This document shows, piece by piece, positions 43,240-53,648 of a DNA stretch of 64,000 nt. The position numbers were made by a program, and so were the translations under genes. Source of the DNA: Bacillus sp. FJAT-49711 (lineage in GTDB: Bacteria > Bacillota > Bacilli > Bacillales > Bacillaceae_C); the NCBI RefSeq assembly GCF_018343715.1, contig NZ_JAGYPL010000001.1, positions 1,080,840-1,144,839 on the forward strand, given 5' to 3'. Every line of letters starts with the position of its first letter. Position 1 is the first letter of the stretch. Below the pieces are notes generated by a model. It was not told the origin of the DNA. It saw nothing but the letters and a program-made list of their open reading frames with translations, and did no database searches.

Positions 43240-44145
43240 TTATGCTCTTGGATGATGATTCATATACGTCTTTCGCAAATGCTCTTTCGTTACATGTGTA
43301 TACACTTGGGTGGACGATAAATGGGAATGACCTAGTAGCTCTTGGACAGTTCTCATATCAGCACCATTGTTAAGCAAGTGGGTTGCAAAAGAATGACGAA
43401 TCATATGCGGGTGAATCTTCCCAGTTAATGATGCTGATTCTATCACCGTTTTCAAAATATGACGGATTCCTCTTGCAGTAAGCGGTCCACCTCTTGAGTT
43501 AACAAATAAATATGAGTGATCATCTCTGCCATCTAATAATATATTTCTTGCCCCGTCGTGTATGTATGTTTGTAATGCTTCAAATGCGAAACTTCCGAAA
43601 GGAACATATCGTTCTTTTCGGCCCTTCCCTTTTACAAGGATGGTCGAAAAATCAAAATCAAGGTCTTTTAGTTGAATATTTGCACACTCACTAACCCTTA
43701 TACCTGTAGCATACAGCAATTCAAGCAATGCAAGATTTCTTTTGCTTAAGGGTGTTGATCCCATACACGCTTCAAACAGTATATTGATTTCTTCTTCATA
43801 GAAAAAACTTGGGATCTTAGTCCCAGCTTTAGGTTGAATAATTAAAGTAAAAGGGTTTTCTTTGACCAATTCTTCTCTCAAAAGAAACTTATAAAAACTT
43901 CGAAGGCTTGAAATTTTTCTAGATGCACTTGCCCGGGCTAATTTTTGATTATAAAGTTCCGTTACATAAAGTCGGGCATCAAAATATTCAACATCTGAAA
44001 ACGACTTTATTCCTTGTGCATTCATGAACAAACTAAATTGCTCAATATCCTTTTTATAAAAGTCAATTGTGTACTCAGAATAATTACGTTCTATTTGCAA
44101 GTATTCAATAAAAGAGTAAACTGATTCATCTGAAAACTTAATCAT
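43240..44145 (-). CDS. xerC: Tyrosine recombinase XerC (CodV)
   Basis: XerC resolves chromosome dimers at dif with XerD. The N-terminal SAM-like domain and C-terminal catalytic domain are full. Catalytic residues visible are Arg150 (ATGIRVSE), Lys174 (KGKGRKERYVPF), His247 and Arg250 (HPHMIRHSFATHLL), His273 (LLGHSH) and nucleophile Tyr282 (TQVYTHV). The start is the ATG at 44143-44145, 6 nt after GAGGT, giving 301 residues. Upstream, trmFO is missing and a 599-bp gap leads to topA. Confidence 0.95.
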   Translation of the reverse strand: MIKFSDESVYSFIEYLQIERNYSEYTIDFYKKDIEQFSLFMNAQGIKSFSDVEYFDARLYVTELYNQKLARASASRKISSLRSFYKFLLREELVKENPFTLIIQPKAGTKIPSFFYEEEINILFEACMGSTPLSKRNLALLELLYATGIRVSECANIQLKDLDFDFSTILVKGKGRKERYVPFGSFAFEALQTYIHDGARNILLDGRDDHSYLFVNSRGGPLTARGIRHILKTVIESASLTGKIHPHMIRHSFATHLLNNGADMRTVQELLGHSHLSSTQVYTHVTKEHLRKTYMNHHPRA

Positions 44146-44700
44146 CGCTTCACCTCTCAAAGGCTACTAAATATTAACACAATTTAACTTTCTATGCAAT
44201 GAATGTTACACATTTTTCACAAAGTTTCGAATTGTTCACAATAAATGCCATATTTAAAGAATCTTTTTAAATCGAATTTTCAAGCTAACTTATTCTTATT
44301 GCATTTTACACCATTCGTCACATAAAGAAAATTTTTAAGCAACTAAAAGCGTGAACTCTTTGCTCATTGACTCACAAGTTTTCCAGTCCTAGGCTGTAAG
44401 GAGAGATATAGAAAACAAGAAGGGCGATCGGTAGGCTCCATATAGAAGAGAAGGCTATGAGCTTAACATCCTCCTCCATGCCTCACGTCACCACTTAATA
44501 CCGCCACGACCCCTTCCCTCCAATCTTCATGCACTCCACTAGCAAGTGTTCCGGAAAAGAGTTGTTATTTTGCAACAATTGATATTTGTTTATTCCTATG
44601 ACGGCTAAAGCTTGCAGGCAAAAGTCAACATTAGAAAATATAGACTTATAAATAGCTAATACTTTCATGAGTTAATTTTATAAATACTTCTTTTGTGAAA
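44146..44700. other. Intergenic gap between xerC and topA where trmFO would be expected
   Basis: In B. subtilis trmFO (gid) lies between topA and xerC/codV. Here only about 560 bp remain, with stop codons in all frames and no FAD-binding GAGLAGSEA-type motif. A short GC-richer part (about 44380-44540) shows no recognisable repeat or gene remnant. The topA terminator closes the gap at the high-coordinate side. Confidence 0.7.
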
Positions 44701-44739
44701 AATAAAAAGCCATCCCTTATTTGGAGATAGCTTTTTATT
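44701..44739 (-). terminator. Terminator of topA
   Basis: An imperfect stem (AATAAAAAGC-CATC / GATA-GCTTTTTATT) with a short loop lies 5 bp beyond the topA stop codon and has T-rich sequence after it on the minus strand. It should end the dprA-topA transcript. Confidence 0.8.
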
Positions 44740-44744
44740 TGTTA

Positions 44745-46820
44745 TTATTGGACAGGTTTTTCTTTATAATCACATTCTGTACATTGTACTTGAATGCCTT
44801 TTTTAAGCTTCTTCTCAACTAAAACATTGTTGCATTTAGGGCATGGACGTTCAAGAGGTTTATCCCATGAGACAAAATCGCAAGATGGGTAGCGATCACA
44901 TCCATAAAAAATTCTTTTTTTCTTGCTTTTTCGCTCAATGATATTTCCTTCTTTGCACTTTGGACATTTTACACCAATTTGCTTCACAATTGGTTTCGTA
45001 TTGCGACAATCCGGAAAGTTACTGCAGGCCATAAATTTACCAAAGCGCCCCATTTTTATTACCATTGGGTTTCCACAATTTTCGCAATCCTCGCCTGCAT
45101 ATTCATCTTTTATTTCTACTTCCTGCATTTCTATTTCTGCTTTTTTTAAATTTATCTCAAAGCCTTTATAAAATTCATCAATGATTGAAACCCACTGGAT
45201 ATTACCATCTTCCACTTCATCTAATTCATTTTCCATTTTTGCGGTAAATTCTACATCAATTACTTCAGGGAAAAACTCCATAATTAAATCAAGAACGATT
45301 TCCCCAAGTTCAGTCGGAATGAATCGTTTATTATCAAGCGCGACATATCCACGTTTTTGAATCGTATCAAGGGTAGGAGCATATGTCGAAGGTCTTCCAA
45401 TTCCGAGTTCTTCCAAGGTTTTTACTAATCTAGCTTCCGTATATCGCGGAGGTGGTTGTGTAAAATGTTGTTTCGGATCTATTTTTTCAACTTTGACTAT
45501 ATCCCCCACGGCCAAATCCGGAAGCATGTTTTCTTTTTCTTCTTGTTGATCATCGGATCCTTCAACATACACTTTCATAAAGCCTTGAAATTTTATTTTA
45601 GAGCCGTTGGCCCGAAAATAAACTTCTCCATTTTTTAATGTGACAGCCATAGTATCCATGATAGCAGGAGCCATTTGACTAGCAACAAACCGATCCCATA
45701 TAAGTTTATATAAGCGATGCTGATCCCTGCTTAAGTAGGCTTTTACGGAATTCGGATCCCTTAAAGTACTTGTAGGTCTAATTGCTTCGTGGGCATCCTG
45801 AGCATTTGTTTGTTTTTTATCCTTTTGATTAGAATATTTTAAAAAGTTTTTCCCAAATTGAGCTTCAATATATTCGGCTGTTTCTTTCTGTGCCACTTCA
45901 GAAACCCTCGTAGAATCAGTCCTCATATATGTGATTAAACCGACCGTACCTTCTTTCCCTATGGCTATACCTTCATATAACTGCTGCGCAAGCATCATCG
46001 TCTTTTTAGCACGGAAATTTAATTTACGCGCAGCTTCTTGTTGTAAAGAAGATGTCGTAAAAGGTAATGCTGGGTTCCTTTTTCTCTCTTTTTTCTCCAC
46101 TGATTCTACATCGTACTTATCACCATTTAATTTATTCATGATAGCATCGACGTCATCTTTAGTACTAAGCTTCGTTTTTTTGTTTTTTAATCCGAAAAAT
46201 GACGCTTGAAAATTTTCTTTATCCTTTTTAAAATTTCCTACTATCGACCAATATTCTTCAGGAATAAATTTCTTAATTTCATTTTCCCTATCTATTATTA
46301 AACGTACTGCGACAGATTGTACCCTTCCAGCACTAAGTCCCTTTTTTACCTTTTTCCAAAGAAGAGGGCTAATATTATATCCTACAAGCCTATCCAAGAT
46401 TCTTCTCGCCTGTTGTGCATCAACAAGGTCCATATTGATTGGACGAGGATGTTTAAAAGATTCCTTGATTGCATCTTTTGTAATTTCATTAAACACGACA
46501 CGACAATCAGATGATACGTCTACATCTAAGCTATGCGCTAAATGCCAAGCAATTGCCTCTCCTTCTCTGTCGGGGTCGGCAGCTAGAAATACTTTTTTTG
46601 CTTTTTTGGCTGCAGTTTTCAAATCTTTCAGAACTGGTCCTTTTCCTCTAATAGTTATATATTTTGGTTCGTAATTTTCATCTACGTTTACACCCATTTG
46701 GCTTCTTGGAAGATCTCTTATATGTCCCATGGACGCTTTTACTTTATATTTTTTTCCAAGATAACGTTCTATTGTTTTTGCCTTTGCAGGCGATTCAACA
46801 ATCACTAAGTAATCCGACAT
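44745..46820 (-). CDS. topA: DNA topoisomerase I (type IA)
   Basis: TopA relaxes negative supercoils. The N-terminal Toprim domain ([31 protein letters not shown]), the active-site region ([14 protein letters not shown], catalytic Tyr) and three C-terminal zinc ribbons are present. Their Cys pairs are CENCGNPM...[15 protein letters not shown]...CDRYPSC and CPKCNNVL...CTEC. Length of 691 residues equals that of the B. subtilis enzyme as I recall it. Normally trmFO follows in the operon, but here it does not. Confidence 0.97.
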   Translation of the reverse strand: MSDYLVIVESPAKAKTIERYLGKKYKVKASMGHIRDLPRSQMGVNVDENYEPKYITIRGKGPVLKDLKTAAKKAKKVFLAADPDREGEAIAWHLAHSLDVDVSSDCRVVFNEITKDAIKESFKHPRPINMDLVDAQQARRILDRLVGYNISPLLWKKVKKGLSAGRVQSVAVRLIIDRENEIKKFIPEEYWSIVGNFKKDKENFQASFFGLKNKKTKLSTKDDVDAIMNKLNGDKYDVESVEKKERKRNPALPFTTSSLQQEAARKLNFRAKKTMMLAQQLYEGIAIGKEGTVGLITYMRTDSTRVSEVAQKETAEYIEAQFGKNFLKYSNQKDKKQTNAQDAHEAIRPTSTLRDPNSVKAYLSRDQHRLYKLIWDRFVASQMAPAIMDTMAVTLKNGEVYFRANGSKIKFQGFMKVYVEGSDDQQEEKENMLPDLAVGDIVKVEKIDPKQHFTQPPPRYTEARLVKTLEELGIGRPSTYAPTLDTIQKRGYVALDNKRFIPTELGEIVLDLIMEFFPEVIDVEFTAKMENELDEVEDGNIQWVSIIDEFYKGFEINLKKAEIEMQEVEIKDEYAGEDCENCGNPMVIKMGRFGKFMACSNFPDCRNTKPIVKQIGVKCPKCKEGNIIERKSKKKRIFYGCDRYPSCDFVSWDKPLERPCPKCNNVLVEKKLKKGIQVQCTECDYKEKPVQ

Positions 46821-47245
46821 GCATAAACCTCCCTATAAATCAGAGTAAATACTATATGGGAAAGATCATTTTGTCAAATAGAAATGCTAAGCGTCTCTCC
46901 CAACGACGTACAAATTTCAGGCCTTCGACTGAATAAAGGAAACATATGCAAGATTGGAAAAGCCGAAGTCGCTTGATTAGCCCCGACAAGCAAATGTTCT
47001 TAGTAAAAAAAGTCCGTATTTGACTTTTATTGATGGTTATTTGGCCTCGAGTGGCTGTCGAATGTAGCTAGACAGGACGAGCCGATGTTGATTTAAGCAA
47101 AAGAGAAGGCCAAGAATTTTGCTATACGACGGACCCTGAAGCTGGACATAATGTACTTTCATTTTCTATAAAATGTTTATGAAAAATCTATCCTACAATA
47201 TAAGTAATTGCAAGCTTTTTATTTTTTAAAACTCCAATTTATACG
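46821..47245. other. Intergenic region between topA and dprA containing a family II repeat
   Basis: The gap holds the topA leader (ribosome binding site AGGGAGGT near 46830) and a family II dispersed repeat at 46956-47075. The remaining sequence (47080-47245) is A/T-rich with no recognisable gene or site. Confidence 0.7.
46956..47075 (-). repeat. Family II dispersed repeat, copy 2
   Basis: On the minus strand it reads CTGTCTAGCTACATTCGAC, CCACTCGAGGCCAAATAACC and GCTTGTCGGGGCTAATCAAG. The central hairpin has arms AAAAGTC / GACTTTT (47008-47014 and 47022-47028). The middle closely matches the copy at 57489-57604, including AATAAAAGTCAAA and TAAGAACAT / CAGAACAT. Confidence 0.7.
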
Positions 47246-48124
47246 TTAATCTAGAAATAACTCCTCCAAAATATCCTGTCCAGAAACAATTAGCTTTGCT
47301 CCTTGCTGAATAAGATGATTCGTTCCCTCTGACAGTGAGTCGTCGATTGGACCAGGTAAAGCAAAAACTTCTCTGCCTGCTTCAAGTGCCATATCTGCTG
47401 TGATTAACGAGCCACTTCTCTTTTTTGCTTGGACCACAACAGTTCCTTTCGAAAGTCCACTTATAATGCGATTCCTCATCGGAAAATGCCATTTTTCTGG
47501 TTTGATTATAGGGGGATACTCTGATAATAGCAAATGGTTTTTCACTATTTTTGCTGCAAGCGCTTTATTTTCAGAGGGATATAAATGAAAGAATCCTCCC
47601 CCGAGAACAGCTATCGTTTCCCCTCCATATTCAATCGTTTTTTCATGTGCGTACGTATCGGTCCCTTTGGCAAGACCGCTTATAATGACAATATGATTCC
47701 TTATTAATTCCGGTAAAATAAAATCCAGAGCTGTACGTGCATAATGATTAGCCGCCCTGGCCCCAACTACAGCAATCGCATGTTTCGATAACAATGATTT
47801 GTCTCCCATCAAAAATAGTATTAATGGAGGGTCGTGAATTTCTTTTAGAGCTTTAGGATATTCAGGATCATTAAAAGTAATATAAGATATGTTTTTAGAG
47901 TTATATAGTTTAATAAGTTTATGCACATTAATGGAAAGGAATTCGTTTTTAAACTTCTCCATTGTATGGGAATTGATTTTAAAGATTTGTTGTAATTTGG
48001 ACGTGGGCATATCATAAAGATGGCGTAATTGGGGATCATGTTTTAGAAGGTTTCTTATGGACGTATTCGTCACATACTTGGAGTGAACGAGGTGAAATAA
48101 TTTTTCATTAAAGATATTAACCAA
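47246..48124 (-). CDS. dprA: DNA processing protein DprA (Smf)
   Basis: DprA loads RecA onto incoming single-stranded DNA during natural transformation. The Rossmann-like core motifs AIAVVGARAANHYAR, IISGLAKGTDTYAHE, TIAVLGGGFFHLYP and SLITADMALEAGREVFALPG are clear in about 292 residues. The N-terminal helical domain is less conserved. The TTG at 48122-48124 follows AAAAGGGG by only one base, so the exact start is uncertain; no better in-frame ATG, GTG or TTG exists close by. Located between sucD and topA, as in B. subtilis. Confidence 0.92.
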   Translation of the reverse strand: MVNIFNEKLFHLVHSKYVTNTSIRNLLKHDPQLRHLYDMPTSKLQQIFKINSHTMEKFKNEFLSINVHKLIKLYNSKNISYITFNDPEYPKALKEIHDPPLILFLMGDKSLLSKHAIAVVGARAANHYARTALDFILPELIRNHIVIISGLAKGTDTYAHEKTIEYGGETIAVLGGGFFHLYPSENKALAAKIVKNHLLLSEYPPIIKPEKWHFPMRNRIISGLSKGTVVVQAKKRSGSLITADMALEAGREVFALPGPIDDSLSEGTNHLIQQGAKLIVSGQDILEELFLD

Positions 48125-48192
48125 ACCCCTTTTCTTATTTTATTGTAGAATAGCCCCTCTTTTTAGGAGAGGCTATTTTCATGAATATTTGT

Positions 48193-49095
48193 TTAGTGTG
48201 TTTTACACTTTTCGTAAAGACCTTTTTCTTTTAACACATTAATAAGTGTTTCTCCAATGACTGATGGTGTTTCTGCAACTTGAATACCACACTCATTCAT
48301 GACACGGATTTTTTCATCTGCCGTACCTTTACCACCAGAGATGATAGCACCAGCATGTCCCATGCGTTTCCCAGGGGGTGCTGTGCGACCGCCTATAAAC
48401 CCTACAACCGGCTTTGTCATATTAGCTTTTACCCATCTTGCTGCTTCTTCTTCAGCTGTCCCGCCAATTTCACCGATCATGATAACAGCTTCTGTTTCAG
48501 GATCTTCATTAAATGCTTTCAACGTATCAATAAAGTTTGTACCGTTGACTGGGTCTCCGCCGATTCCAACTGCAGTAGATTGGCCGACTCCTGCTTGAGT
48601 CAATTGATGAACAGCTTCATACGTCAATGTTCCGGAACGGGAAACAACTCCAACATGGCCCTTCGTATGAATGTATCCAGGCATAATACCAATTTTACAT
48701 TCATCAGGAGTAATAACTCCAGGGCAGTTAGGACCAACAAGACGCGTTTTCTTGCCTTCCATATAGCGCTTTACATTTACCATATCAAGAACAGGAATAT
48801 GCTCTGTTATACAAATGACAAGATCCAACTCAGAGTCTACTGCCTCTAAAATAGCATCTGCTGCAAAAGGTGCAGGTACATATATGACAGAAGCATTAGC
48901 TCCAGTAGCTTTAACTGCTTCATCTACTGTATTGAATACAGGAACTCCTTCTACTTCAGTTCCACCTTTGCCTGGTGTTACGCCGCCAACGATTTTTGTG
49001 CCATATTCGAGCATTTGTTTCGTATGGAAAAGAGCGGTAGATCCCGTAATACCTTGCACGATTACTTTCGTATCTTTATTGACAAAAACACTCAT
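48193..49095 (-). CDS. sucD: Succinyl-CoA synthetase alpha subunit
   Basis: SucD with SucC makes succinate and a nucleoside triphosphate from succinyl-CoA in the TCA cycle. The CoA-binding Rossmann domain ([19 protein letters not shown]), [10 protein letters not shown] and the phospho-histidine block [20 protein letters not shown] (His247) are present. 300 residues is full length. It follows sucC after 36 bp. A hairpin after it, upstream of dprA, is poorly U-rich. Confidence 0.97.
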   Translation of the reverse strand: MSVFVNKDTKVIVQGITGSTALFHTKQMLEYGTKIVGGVTPGKGGTEVEGVPVFNTVDEAVKATGANASVIYVPAPFAADAILEAVDSELDLVICITEHIPVLDMVNVKRYMEGKKTRLVGPNCPGVITPDECKIGIMPGYIHTKGHVGVVSRSGTLTYEAVHQLTQAGVGQSTAVGIGGDPVNGTNFIDTLKAFNEDPETEAVIMIGEIGGTAEEEAARWVKANMTKPVVGFIGGRTAPPGKRMGHAGAIISGGKGTADEKIRVMNECGIQVAETPSVIGETLINVLKEKGLYEKCKTH

Positions 49096-49131
49096 TATTT
49101 TCCCTACCTTTCTGTTCTTTCGTGCAGACGT

Positions 49132-50292
49132 TTATCCTACTAATTTAACAATTTTTTGCGCACCGTCTGCCATTGATTCTGCAGCAATGATGTTGATATC
49201 AGATTCATTTAATATTTTCTTGCCTAAATCGACATTTGTACCTTCTAGTCTAACTACAAGCGGAACCTCAAGACCTACTTGTTTAGCTGCTTCTACAACA
49301 CCAGTTGCAATAACGTCACATTTCATAATTCCTCCGAAAATATTGACGAAAATACCTTTTACATTTTGATCAGATAGGATTATTTTAAATGCTTCTGTTA
49401 CTTTCTCCGCTGTAGCACCGCCCCCAACATCAAGGAAGTTGGCTGGATCTCCACCATAATGTTTAATGATGTCCATTGTAGCCATGGCAAGTCCGGCTCC
49501 ATTAACCATGCAGCCGATATTTCCATCTAGTGAAATATAGCTAAGGTCGTATTTTGATGCCTCGATTTCTTTTTCATCTTCTTCATCAAGGTCTCTGTAC
49601 TCAACGATGTCCTTATGTTTAAATAATGCATTTGCATCAAAGTTCAATTTAGCGTCAAGAGCCATTACATTTCCATCACCCGTAACTACTAGAGGGTTGA
49701 TTTCCGCAATTGAGCAATCATTATCCACAAATGCTCGGTACAGACTAAGCATAAATTTCGCTGCCTTACCGACAAGTTCCTTCGGAATATTAATATTAAA
49801 AGCAATCCTGCGTGCTTGGAATCCTGTTAAACCGACTACTGGATCTACTACTTCATAGAAGATTTTTTCAGGAGTTTTCTCCGCTACTTCTTCAATTTCG
49901 GTACCGCCTTCTTCAGAAGCCATTAATACAACTCGATCTGTCGCACGGTCAACAACAAGTCCTACATAATATTCTTTTTTAATATCGCATCCTTCTTCAA
50001 TCAAAAGGCGCTTAACTTCTTTTCCAGCCGGTCCTGTTTGATGGGTCACAAGCGTTTTCCCTAAAATTTCATCGGCATATGTACGCACTTCTTCTAAGTT
50101 TTTTGCTACCTTTACACCGCCAGCTTTACCTCGACCACCAGCATGAATTTGAGCTTTTACAACACATACATCGGAACCAAGCTCTTTTGCCGCTTCAACT
50201 GCCTCTTCAACGGTGAAAGCAACTTTCCCATTAGGTACAGTAACCCCATATTTTCTGAGGATTTCTTTACCTTGATATTCGTGGATATTCAT
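49132..50292 (-). CDS. sucC: Succinyl-CoA synthetase beta subunit
   Basis: SucC carries the ATP-grasp domain of succinyl-CoA synthetase. Visible blocks are [57 protein letters not shown] and the ligase region [20 protein letters not shown] and [12 protein letters not shown]. The ATG at 50290-50292 has GGAGG 7 nt upstream; six codons upstream are open but precede it. Length is 386 residues. sucCD are co-transcribed, probably from a promoter in the 76-bp gap after ylqH. Confidence 0.97.
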   Translation of the reverse strand: MNIHEYQGKEILRKYGVTVPNGKVAFTVEEAVEAAKELGSDVCVVKAQIHAGGRGKAGGVKVAKNLEEVRTYADEILGKTLVTHQTGPAGKEVKRLLIEEGCDIKKEYYVGLVVDRATDRVVLMASEEGGTEIEEVAEKTPEKIFYEVVDPVVGLTGFQARRIAFNINIPKELVGKAAKFMLSLYRAFVDNDCSIAEINPLVVTGDGNVMALDAKLNFDANALFKHKDIVEYRDLDEEDEKEIEASKYDLSYISLDGNIGCMVNGAGLAMATMDIIKHYGGDPANFLDVGGGATAEKVTEAFKIILSDQNVKGIFVNIFGGIMKCDVIATGVVEAAKQVGLEVPLVVRLEGTNVDLGKKILNESDINIIAAESMADGAQKIVKLVG

Positions 50293-50368
50293 TTTCCATC
50301 CTCCAATCACTCTGTCAAAAATAGATTGCCTTATATATTGTATAAAAACGCTTATCGGATGTCCAATA

Positions 50369-50662
50369 TTATTGCCGTTCGTTTCCTATACGTTTATCTA
50401 ATTTGTAAATAAATGCAAATATTTCCGCAACAGCATTATATAAATCTTCTGGAATTGTTTCGTTAATATTTAATTGACTCAATAACTCTACGAGTGTGGA
50501 ATCTTGTTGAACAGGTATATTATGTTCTTTTCCCTTTGCCATAATATTTTCCGCAATGATTCCTTTTCCCTTAGCAACAACAATAGGCGCATCGTGCACC
50601 TCACTCTGATAGTGGAGAGCCACTGCCTCTTTCAGCGGTCTATCTCTTCTATTATTTTTCAT
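50369..50662 (-). CDS. ylqH: YlqH, FlhB C-terminal-domain-like protein
   Basis: This 97-residue protein resembles the part of FlhB after its autocleavage site. It has [40 protein letters not shown] and [14 protein letters not shown], compared with FlhB HYAIALKY...DAPVIIAKGVDFMAQKI...AVAEILAYVYR. No membrane segment and no NPTH motif is present; the chain starts where FlhB would be cut. Such FhlX-like proteins can act in export switching in some bacteria, but the Bacillus protein has no assigned role. It overlaps ylqG by 4 nt. Confidence 0.88.
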   Translation of the reverse strand: MKNNRRDRPLKEAVALHYQSEVHDAPIVVAKGKGIIAENIMAKGKEHNIPVQQDSTLVELLSQLNINETIPEDLYNAVAEIFAFIYKLDKRIGNERQ

Positions 50663-51945
50663 ATCCTAATATCCACCCCTGTATAGGATTGATTGGAATG
50701 ATAATTATGTCTATTTACATTTTGTTTCTTTAGGTCTTCTGGCAACTTAAAATGTAGGGATGATAGATGATAGCCCAATTCCTTTAATCCCGCTGTAACA
50801 GCAGGCAGCAGACCGACAGAAAGTTTTTGTAGTTCATTACTTGAATTTAAGATATTTACAGTAACAATTCGGTTTTGTATTTGCATATCCACCATGGTTT
50901 CTTTTAAATGCTCCAAATCCAGATAAAAAATGATTCGGCAAAAATCAGAGTTGATTTTTCCGTCATCTGATCGTTTTCCAGACCATTGCATAACAATTTC
51001 AGATTGATAAGACCCTAGTTTAATTGGAATTTCAAATAATAGATGGTGAACGGGACCGTTTTCCGATGATATTAATTGAAACCCATTCATTCTAAATAAT
51101 AATTGCTCTGCAATGTTTTTTGCATCGCTTTGGATTGATTGTGAATGCTCTTGCAAATATGCGACTAATAATGGTTTTATCGAATCTTTCATCAATGCAT
51201 TATTAATCTCACGATCAAGTATTGTATTTTCATAAAAAATTCCTGTTCGATGGATCGATTGTTTTAAATGATTTAATGTATCTTCCCGTCTATTTAGCAA
51301 AGATTCCACATGATCGGATTCCAATGATTGCAATAATCTTAATAGATCTTTTCCCGAATCATTAAGACCTTGTTCCGTAAGCAAGGAGGCATGTAGGGCT
51401 TTTACTAACTGAGTAGTGGATTCACTACTTCCAGCAGCTAATAATGACTTAAAGATTCCTTCATTGAAAGGAAGATTTTTTTGAGACATTAATTTAATGA
51501 TTTGCAGTCCCTCTTCATGATTATTTGATTGATTGAGAAGCTGGCTAGCACGAATAATCTCTTCCTTTGTTAAAGAAAAAGAATGGTTCATAATATGATT
51601 GATCAATGATTGGTTTACTTTTTCATTTTGCAGTCCTAAATGATGCAAAATTTTAGCTGATGAATTTTTTTCAGCTATGCCATATTGAGTCGACGGATTG
51701 AGCAGTTTTAATTTGGGAGCGCCATCATTCGAATTTACTTGAAGCCAGTACCCTTTTCCAGTGGATAACGGTACTTCAAGCTTAGCAATTATTTTATGGG
51801 CTCCTAATTTAATTTCTGCATGTTGGTTAGGGAACAGCTTTTGTACTGTCCCATAAAAAATCTGACCAAATCGAAATTGGAGACTGTTTCTCGGAAGAGT
51901 TTCTTGATTTTGTAGCAAATCGTTCATGATTGCTTGTATGACCAT
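50659..51945 (-). CDS. ylqG: YlqG, FliK-like protein paired with YlqH
   Basis: This 428-residue protein has an N-terminal domain (FRFGQIFYGTVQKLFPNQHA, GKGYWLQVNSNDG) and a helical middle. Its C-terminal part resembles the FliK hook-length domain: FYLDLEHLKETMVDMQIQNR, IVTVNILNSSNELQKLSVGL and LKELGYHLSSLHFKL. The ATG at 51943-51945 lies 6 nt after GGAAGTGA and follows rnhB closely. It overlaps ylqH, which resembles the partner of FliK, FlhB. That gives a FliK-like/FlhB-like pair outside the flagellar operon. Function is unknown. Confidence 0.8.
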   Translation of the reverse strand: MVIQAIMNDLLQNQETLPRNSLQFRFGQIFYGTVQKLFPNQHAEIKLGAHKIIAKLEVPLSTGKGYWLQVNSNDGAPKLKLLNPSTQYGIAEKNSSAKILHHLGLQNEKVNQSLINHIMNHSFSLTKEEIIRASQLLNQSNNHEEGLQIIKLMSQKNLPFNEGIFKSLLAAGSSESTTQLVKALHASLLTEQGLNDSGKDLLRLLQSLESDHVESLLNRREDTLNHLKQSIHRTGIFYENTILDREINNALMKDSIKPLLVAYLQEHSQSIQSDAKNIAEQLLFRMNGFQLISSENGPVHHLLFEIPIKLGSYQSEIVMQWSGKRSDDGKINSDFCRIIFYLDLEHLKETMVDMQIQNRIVTVNILNSSNELQKLSVGLLPAVTAGLKELGYHLSSLHFKLPEDLKKQNVNRHNYHSNQSYTGVDIRI

Positions 51946-51951
51946 ACAATG

Positions 51952-52728
51952 TCACTTCCAATCAAACAGTGTTTTTATTGGAGCAAATGTTTTTCGGTGT
52001 ATCGAACATGGTCCATGTTCATTAAGACCTTCAAGATGAAGTTTTGTTCCATAGCCCATATGTAAGTGGAAACCGTATTGAGGATATTTGTTATGGTACT
52101 CCTTCATAATGCGATCTCGCGTTACCTTTGCTATTACTGATGCTGCTGCAATTGACACACTTTTGGCATCACCCTTTACGATAGATGTTTCGGGGTAGAT
52201 ACTATTTATTTTCATTGCATCTATTAGTAAATAATCTGGCTGAGTACTTAAATTTTGAATTGCGGCCAACATCGACTTTTTTGTCGCTTCATATATATTT
52301 ATTTTATCAATTTCTTTAGCAGATATAATACCAATCCCCACTGCTATTGCTGCATTCATAATTTGTGTGTATAATTCCTCACGTTTTTTTTCTGTTAACT
52401 TTTTGGAATCATTAAGTCCTCGTATATATGAATCTTCCTTAAGTATTACAGCAGCCGAAACTACTGGGCCGGCAAGAGGACCTCGCCCTACTTCATCAAT
52501 ACCAGCAATGAAATTAAACCCTTGTTTTCTGCCTTCCCTTTCAAATGCTTTCATTTGCCGATAATTTTCTAGATCTGCTTGCTCCTTTTTTTTCGTATGA
52601 TGCCACTTTTCAAGTAAATCTTGCACACCCTTTCTAGAATCACTAGCTAACTGAATTAAGATAGGATCCTCTTCATTCTGAATATGTTCAATTAATTTTC
52701 TAATTTCTTGAATCGATGTTTTTTTCAT
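51952..52728 (-). CDS. rnhB: Ribonuclease HII
   Basis: RnhB removes misincorporated ribonucleotides and RNA primers from DNA. Catalytic acidic residues lie in FIAGIDEVGRGPLAGPVV (Asp, Glu) and in YLLIDAMKI (Asp). KGDAKSVSIAAASVIAKVTR is also present. The start at the ATG 52726-52728 (MKKTSIQEIRK) follows GGAG by 7 nt, giving 258 residues with the N-terminal helical extension typical of Bacillus. It lies between rbgA and ylqG. Confidence 0.96.
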   Translation of the reverse strand: MKKTSIQEIRKLIEHIQNEEDPILIQLASDSRKGVQDLLEKWHHTKKKEQADLENYRQMKAFEREGRKQGFNFIAGIDEVGRGPLAGPVVSAAVILKEDSYIRGLNDSKKLTEKKREELYTQIMNAAIAVGIGIISAKEIDKINIYEATKKSMLAAIQNLSTQPDYLLIDAMKINSIYPETSIVKGDAKSVSIAAASVIAKVTRDRIMKEYHNKYPQYGFHLHMGYGTKLHLEGLNEHGPCSIHRKTFAPIKTLFDWK

Positions 52729-52770
52729 TTTATAACTCCATAAAAAAATGTAAGACCCCATAACGGGATC

Positions 52771-53628
52771 TTATTCTGGTTTTTGTTTTGGTAAATCAAG
52801 AGTAAGGTTGCCAAACTTTTGCATTCTAAGATCTCGTATTACGATTTCCGCGGTCTTATCATAATCCACTTCTCCCCCAGAAGCAAGACAGCCTCTAAGC
52901 TGACCAATCTTATCAAATAATACGGATATTTCCTCCGGGATCTCGTTTAACTGATACCGCTCTAACAAGCGTTCTTCATAATATGTTTGCAAAAAAGTAA
53001 GAGCGAATACTGCGATATCCTGCATGTTCAATAAAGTATCTTTGATTGCACCTGTTAAGGCAAGCTTATAACCCGTTTCTTGATCTTCAAACTTTGGCCA
53101 TAATATTCCAGGTGTATCCAATAGCTCCAGCTCTTTACCTACTTTTATCCATTGTTGAGCTCTTGTAACACCAGGAGTATTCCCAGTTTTTGCAATATTT
53201 CGTTTCGCTAATCGATTTATTAAAGTTGATTTACCTACATTTGGAATACCAATAATCATTGCTCTTATAGCCCTTGGCTTTAATCCTTTTGCCTTTTGGC
53301 GCTCTATTTTTTCATGCAGGAGCTTTTCGGCAGATTTTACAATTTCCTTCAAGCCCGTTCCAGCCTGTGAATTAATGGACAAAGCTGTTAAACCTTGCTC
53401 CGCATAATAGTCAATCCATTTATTTGTTATCGCACGATCTGCCATATCTGCTTTATTTAATAAAATAAGACGTGGTTTTTGTTGAATGATTTCCTTTAGC
53501 ATAGGATTCGAAGATGATTCAGGAATGCGAGCATCAACCAGTTCAAAAATGATATCAACTAATTTAAGTTTTTCTGTTATTTCCCTGCGCGCTTTTGCCA
53601 TATGTCCTGGAAACCATTGAATTGTCAT
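52771..53628 (-). CDS. rbgA: Ribosome biogenesis GTPase RbgA (YlqF)
   Basis: RbgA is a circularly permuted GTPase needed for late 50S assembly. The order of G motifs is permuted: G4 NKAD (residues 58-61), G1 GIPNVGKST (127-135), G3 DTPG (171-174). The N-terminal [12 protein letters not shown] block and the C-terminal ANTAR-like region are intact. Length is 285 residues. It lies between lepB and rnhB. Confidence 0.96.
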   Translation of the reverse strand: MTIQWFPGHMAKARREITEKLKLVDIIFELVDARIPESSSNPMLKEIIQQKPRLILLNKADMADRAITNKWIDYYAEQGLTALSINSQAGTGLKEIVKSAEKLLHEKIERQKAKGLKPRAIRAMIIGIPNVGKSTLINRLAKRNIAKTGNTPGVTRAQQWIKVGKELELLDTPGILWPKFEDQETGYKLALTGAIKDTLLNMQDIAVFALTFLQTYYEERLLERYQLNEIPEEISVLFDKIGQLRGCLASGGEVDYDKTAEIVIRDLRMQKFGNLTLDLPKQKPE

Positions 53629-53648
53629 GAATCTGTTCCTCCAGCTAT

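Noticed and set aside
44380-44540. Remnant of trmFO in the GC-richer part of the xerC-topA gap
   Set aside because: Translation of both strands gives no FAD-binding or other trmFO motif; stops are frequent.
48150-48178. Stem-loop between sucD and dprA as a strong terminator
   Set aside because: The arms are imperfect (AATAGCC with shifted CTC/GAG) and the sequence after it on the minus strand is not T-rich.
48280-48849. Plus-strand open frame (189 codons) opposite sucD
   Set aside because: Antisense shadow of sucD, with no ribosome binding site and no known domain.
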